From Bacteroidota bacterium (GTDB lineage: Bacteria; Bacteroidota; Bacteroidia; Bacteroidales; UBA4417), in the NCBI GenBank assembly GCA_020048595.1, contig JAIFMH010000076.1, positions 1-6,964 on the forward strand: DNA of 6,964 nt, read 5' to 3'. The position numbers were made by a program, and so were the translations under genes. Below are positions 5,202 through 6,964 of this stretch, one piece after another (the stretch's first letter is position 1; the number at the start of each line of letters is the position of its first letter). The notes beneath the pieces were generated by a model. The model worked only from the letters and a program-made list of their open reading frames with translations, had not been told where the DNA came from and ran no database searches.

Positions 5202-5215
5202 TCAATTCAAATTGA
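5202..5215. promoter_or_regulatory. Short palindrome, possible operator
   Basis: TCAATT (5202-5207) and AATTGA (5210-5215) form a perfect inverted repeat around a central CA, near the middle of the divergent intergenic region. The position fits a regulator binding site acting on either neighbour, but the site is short and AT-rich and no regulator gene lies nearby. Confidence 0.25.
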
Positions 5216-5426
5216 GTAGCAACCTTCGGTTTAGAGGTTACAATTTCCACTATTTTTTATCTAATAAAGCCCATGGTTTACCGATGATTTTCCGTGACTA
5301 ACCGATTTTAAACTTTCTTTAACATTTTGTCATGTAACATTTCCTACCCTATGCCGTCATATGTACGAAATCCAGATAAAAAACCAAGAACCCAAAAACC
5401 TCGAAAGAGCATAAAAATCAAAAGCC

Positions 5427-6161
5427 ATGAAAACATCCATATTAGTATCGAGTATCGCAGCACTTAGCCTCCTGATAACTTTTGCAGAAGCACCCAGTCG
5501 CCGCACCACTGACAGAGTTAACTCTACATCAGTAAATACCATTTCATACATACCTGCAAACATAGTGGTTATTGAACCTGCTGTTTCACATACAGTTTAC
5601 ACGAAGAACAAAGCAAACGTTAAAACCACCTCAACAGAGTCCGATGACATGAGTTATCTGAAGTTTGATGTTTCTGATTATTATGATGAGAATGAAATAT
5701 CAGAAGACGTATCCGCTGTAACATCATTAGATTACCTGAAATTTGATGTATCAACTTATACTGCAAACGCCGGAATGACATCTCCCGAAGCAATTGAATT
5801 ACCTGTAAATGAACTCGCTAACCTGAAATTTGATGTATCAGATTATCTGGAAAACACTGAACTGAATACCTTCGACGCAATTGAATTACCGGTAAATGAG
5901 TACGCTAACCTGAAATTTGATGTTTCAGATTACTTAGGAAACACTGAACTGACCACCTTCGACGCAATTGAATTACCAGTTAACGAATTTGAATACCTGA
6001 AATTTGATGTAACTAAATATGTTGACAATAACGAAATGACTTCAGACAATATTACAGAACTACCTGTTGATGAGTCCAGTTATCTCAAATTCGATGTTAA
6101 TAAATATTCGGCTCAAAGCAACGTGAACTCGGATAACTTCGGTGAAATGCCAATTAATTAA
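5427..6161 (+). CDS. Secreted acidic YLKFDV-repeat protein, function unknown
   Basis: This 244-residue protein starts with a signal peptide (MKTSILVSSIAALSLLITFA, cleavage probably near 20-22). A Ser/Thr/Val-rich linker (about 24-75) follows, then six tandem repeats beginning at residues 77, 103, 132, 161, 190 and 219. Four central units are exactly 29 residues: (Y/N)LKFDV-(S/T)-x-Y at the front and (T/I)ELPVxE at the back. The first and last units are 26 residues, and the protein ends inside the motif as EMPIN. The repeats are strongly acidic and have no cysteine. I recognise no catalytic motif and no C-terminal sorting domain; a scaffold, binding or calcium-contact role would be speculation. 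ATG 5427 is supported by the signal peptide. It is monocistronic, with a strong terminator about 50 bp after the stop. Confidence 0.85.
   Translation: MKTSILVSSIAALSLLITFAEAPSRRTTDRVNSTSVNTISYIPANIVVIEPAVSHTVYTKNKANVKTTSTESDDMSYLKFDVSDYYDENEISEDVSAVTSLDYLKFDVSTYTANAGMTSPEAIELPVNELANLKFDVSDYLENTELNTFDAIELPVNEYANLKFDVSDYLGNTELTTFDAIELPVNEFEYLKFDVTKYVDNNEMTSDNITELPVDESSYLKFDVNKYSAQSNVNSDNFGEMPIN
5655..6158 (+). repeat. Coding tandem repeat, 87-bp unit, six copies
   Basis: Repeat units within the secreted protein gene begin at 5655, 5733, 5820, 5907, 5994 and 6081; the inner four are 87 bp. Units three and four (5820-5906 and 5907-5993) are the closest pair, sharing long identical runs such as AACCTGAAATTTGATGT and TTCGACGCAATTGAATTACC. 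This suggests a recent duplication, while the outer units have diverged. The period is a multiple of three, so copy-number change keeps the frame. Confidence 0.9.
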
Positions 6162-6211
6162 TTCCAATTTGACTTGGAGCAAACTAAAAGTCATACTGCC
6201 AAATGCGAATG

Positions 6212-6248
6212 AAAAGAGGCTACCAAACACTGGCAGCCTCTTTTTTTT
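6212..6248 (+). terminator. Rho-independent terminator of the YLKFDV-repeat gene
   Basis: GAGGCTACC (6216-6224) pairs with GGCAGCCTC (6232-6240) with a single A/C mismatch and a 7-nt loop. It is followed by eight T (6241-6248) and preceded by AAAA, which extends the stem. It lies 50 bp after the stop codon at 6161. On the minus strand the following T-run is only four, so it should act mainly in the plus direction. Confidence 0.9.
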
Positions 6249-6318
6249 ATGGTATAATATTCAGATTAAAATTCAATTCGGAAATATCAGGCACAGTTTT
6301 GTATTGAATTTCAGTATT

Positions 6319-6338
6319 CCCCGACCTGAAGGTCGGGG
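6319..6338. repeat. REP-like GC-rich palindrome, copy 2
   Basis: The 20-nt core CCCCGACCTGAAGGTCGGGG forms a perfect 8-bp stem with a TGAA loop. It differs from the copy at 1387-1406 at two positions: G for A in the loop, and T for C, which restores pairing. It lies 63 bp beyond the stop of the leftward GH35 gene and after the plus-strand terminator, again in a 3'-3' intergenic space. Both copies are followed within a few bases by an A-rich ATAG sequence. Confidence 0.8.
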
Positions 6339-6401
6339 CAATAGATCAGCAGACAATCCCTTATACAGGATTTCTGCATGGAATTATTTAAGAAATTCGG
6401 A

Positions 6402-6964
6402 TCATTTATTTTTCAACTCGTCGAGGATTGGGGTAACAATACAACTTACTTCGGTTTGAATTTTGTCATTAAGCTGTTCAAAAATGAGAATTTCATTTTC
6501 ACCTTTTTTCAACCAAACGCCGGGTACAAATAAGGTTTGTTGCGGACCAATGCTCCAATACCGGCCCAGATGATGCCCGTTAACAAACACAATTCCCTTG
6601 CCCCAGGTGCGCATATCAAGGAAAGTATCACCGGTTTTATCAAGTTTAAAACTTCCTGTATAAAATGCAGGACGCCCTTTTGAACTTTTGCCAGTGAAAG
6701 ATTTCAGATCAGGTTTTTGCTCAAGAGGAAATTTATACATCTGCCAGTTCCCGATTATCTCATTTCCATTGATAATAACAGGACTGATAATTCCTTTCAA
6801 GTTATGTATGATTTCTGATCCGTAATTAATACGGCCCATGTTTTCGACCAGTATTTCGAGCGTTGCATTGAACGGTATGTCAATTTCCATTGAATAGTTT
6901 TTATAATATCGGTTCAGTTCGCCCACTTTCTCTCCATTTACATAAACAGTAGCAAAATCCCTTA
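6402..6964 (-). CDS. GH35 beta-galactosidase, C-terminal part (truncated by window edge)
   Basis: The frame is open to the right edge; 186 codons are visible and the gene continues outside. The first visible residues, RDFATVYVNGEKVGELNR, are the usual GH35 strand following the catalytic barrel, so the GTG at 6926 is not the start. Next come VENMGRINYG, KGIISPVIING, WQMYKFPLE, FLDMRTWGKGIVFVNGH and LGRYWSIGPQQTLFVPG, then the closing strands LKKGENEILIFEQ. These are the C-terminal galactose-binding-like beta-jelly-roll domains of GH35. The family removes terminal beta-galactose from glycans with retention of configuration. The catalytic glutamates lie in the unseen N-terminal domain, as would any signal peptide. 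In Bacteroidota these enzymes are normally exported and act in polysaccharide use. No neighbouring susCD or other carbohydrate gene is visible here. Confidence 0.93.
   Translation of the reverse strand, partial: RDFATVYVNGEKVGELNRYYKNYSMEIDIPFNATLEILVENMGRINYGSEIIHNLKGIISPVIINGNEIIGNWQMYKFPLEQKPDLKSFTGKSSKGRPAFYTGSFKLDKTGDTFLDMRTWGKGIVFVNGHHLGRYWSIGPQQTLFVPGVWLKKGENEILIFEQLNDKIQTEVSCIVTPILDELKNK

Larger units (their letters stand above)
5043..5426. other. 384-bp divergent intergenic region, no gene found
   Basis: This AT-rich region separates two genes transcribed outward and must hold both promoters. I see no open frame with protein character, no tRNA and no recognisable riboswitch. It contains a short palindrome at 5202-5215 and a CAAATTTA (5117) candidate promoter for the leftward gene. 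For the rightward gene, TTTG at 5326-5329 has a -33-like position, but TATGCCGT, about 20 bp on, is a poor -7 box. The length exceeds what two simple promoters need. Confidence 0.6.

Noticed and set aside
5655..6158. Regularly spaced repeats that could suggest a CRISPR array
   Set aside because: The period is 87 bp, in frame, and encodes a continuous secreted protein with degenerate units; there are no unique spacers between identical repeats.
6142..6459. Open frame of 105 codons after the repeat protein
   Set aside because: It passes through the rho-independent terminator, the REP-like palindrome and the end of the GH35 gene on the other strand, with no protein-like features.

Overview
The window looks like a piece of a Bacteroidota chromosome, probably from the Bacteroidales/Marinilabiliales side. 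The evidence is moderate-to-low GC, no convincing Shine-Dalgarno sequences in front of the genes, two possible TAnnTTTG-type (Bacteroidota sigma factor) -7 boxes, a Bacteroidota-style short lipoprotein, a GH35 beta-galactosidase, and abundant intergenic palindromes and heptamer tandem repeats. This assignment is inference from composition and protein style; nothing in the window fixes the genus.

Layout, left to right. (1) 1-200: gene-free leader with a perfect 19-bp inverted repeat. (2) 201-1286, plus strand: a fused membrane protein with a YciB/septation-protein-A-like N-terminal half and a NUDIX hydrolase C-terminal half, followed by a GC-rich palindrome. (3) 1443-1715, minus: a DUF493/YbeD-like small protein, divergent from (4) 1802-2614, plus: trimeric-type purine nucleoside phosphorylase. 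(5) 2627-3145, minus: a small lipoprotein convergent with the phosphorylase. (6) 3222-3310: an imperfect nested inverted repeat behind a two-gene minus-strand operon, 4014-3311, of a DUF3820 protein and an unrecognised 158-residue protein. (7) 4024-4460: two tracts of degenerate about 7-bp repeats, in opposite orientation, around a spacer of about 150 bp without a convincing gene. (8) 4464-5042, minus: an exported isochorismatase-family cysteine hydrolase. (9) 5043-5426: a 384-bp divergent intergenic region. (10) 5427-6161, plus: an apparently secreted acidic protein built of six YLKFDV repeats, closed by a clear rho-independent terminator. (11) A second copy of the GC-rich palindrome at 6319-6338. 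(12) 6402-6964, minus: the C-terminal end of a GH35 beta-galactosidase that runs off the right edge.

Most genes are single transcription units; only the DUF3820/hypothetical pair is tightly spaced (2 bp) like an operon. I see no pathway that ties the window together: purine salvage (phosphorylase), nucleotide or diphosphate hydrolysis (NUDIX) and galactoside degradation (GH35) sit next to each other without shared operons. The points of most interest are the YciB-NUDIX fusion, the YLKFDV repeat protein of unknown function, and the repeat-rich non-coding DNA. I found no CRISPR array, transposase, integrase, rRNA or tRNA gene, and no recognisable defence or secretion system.
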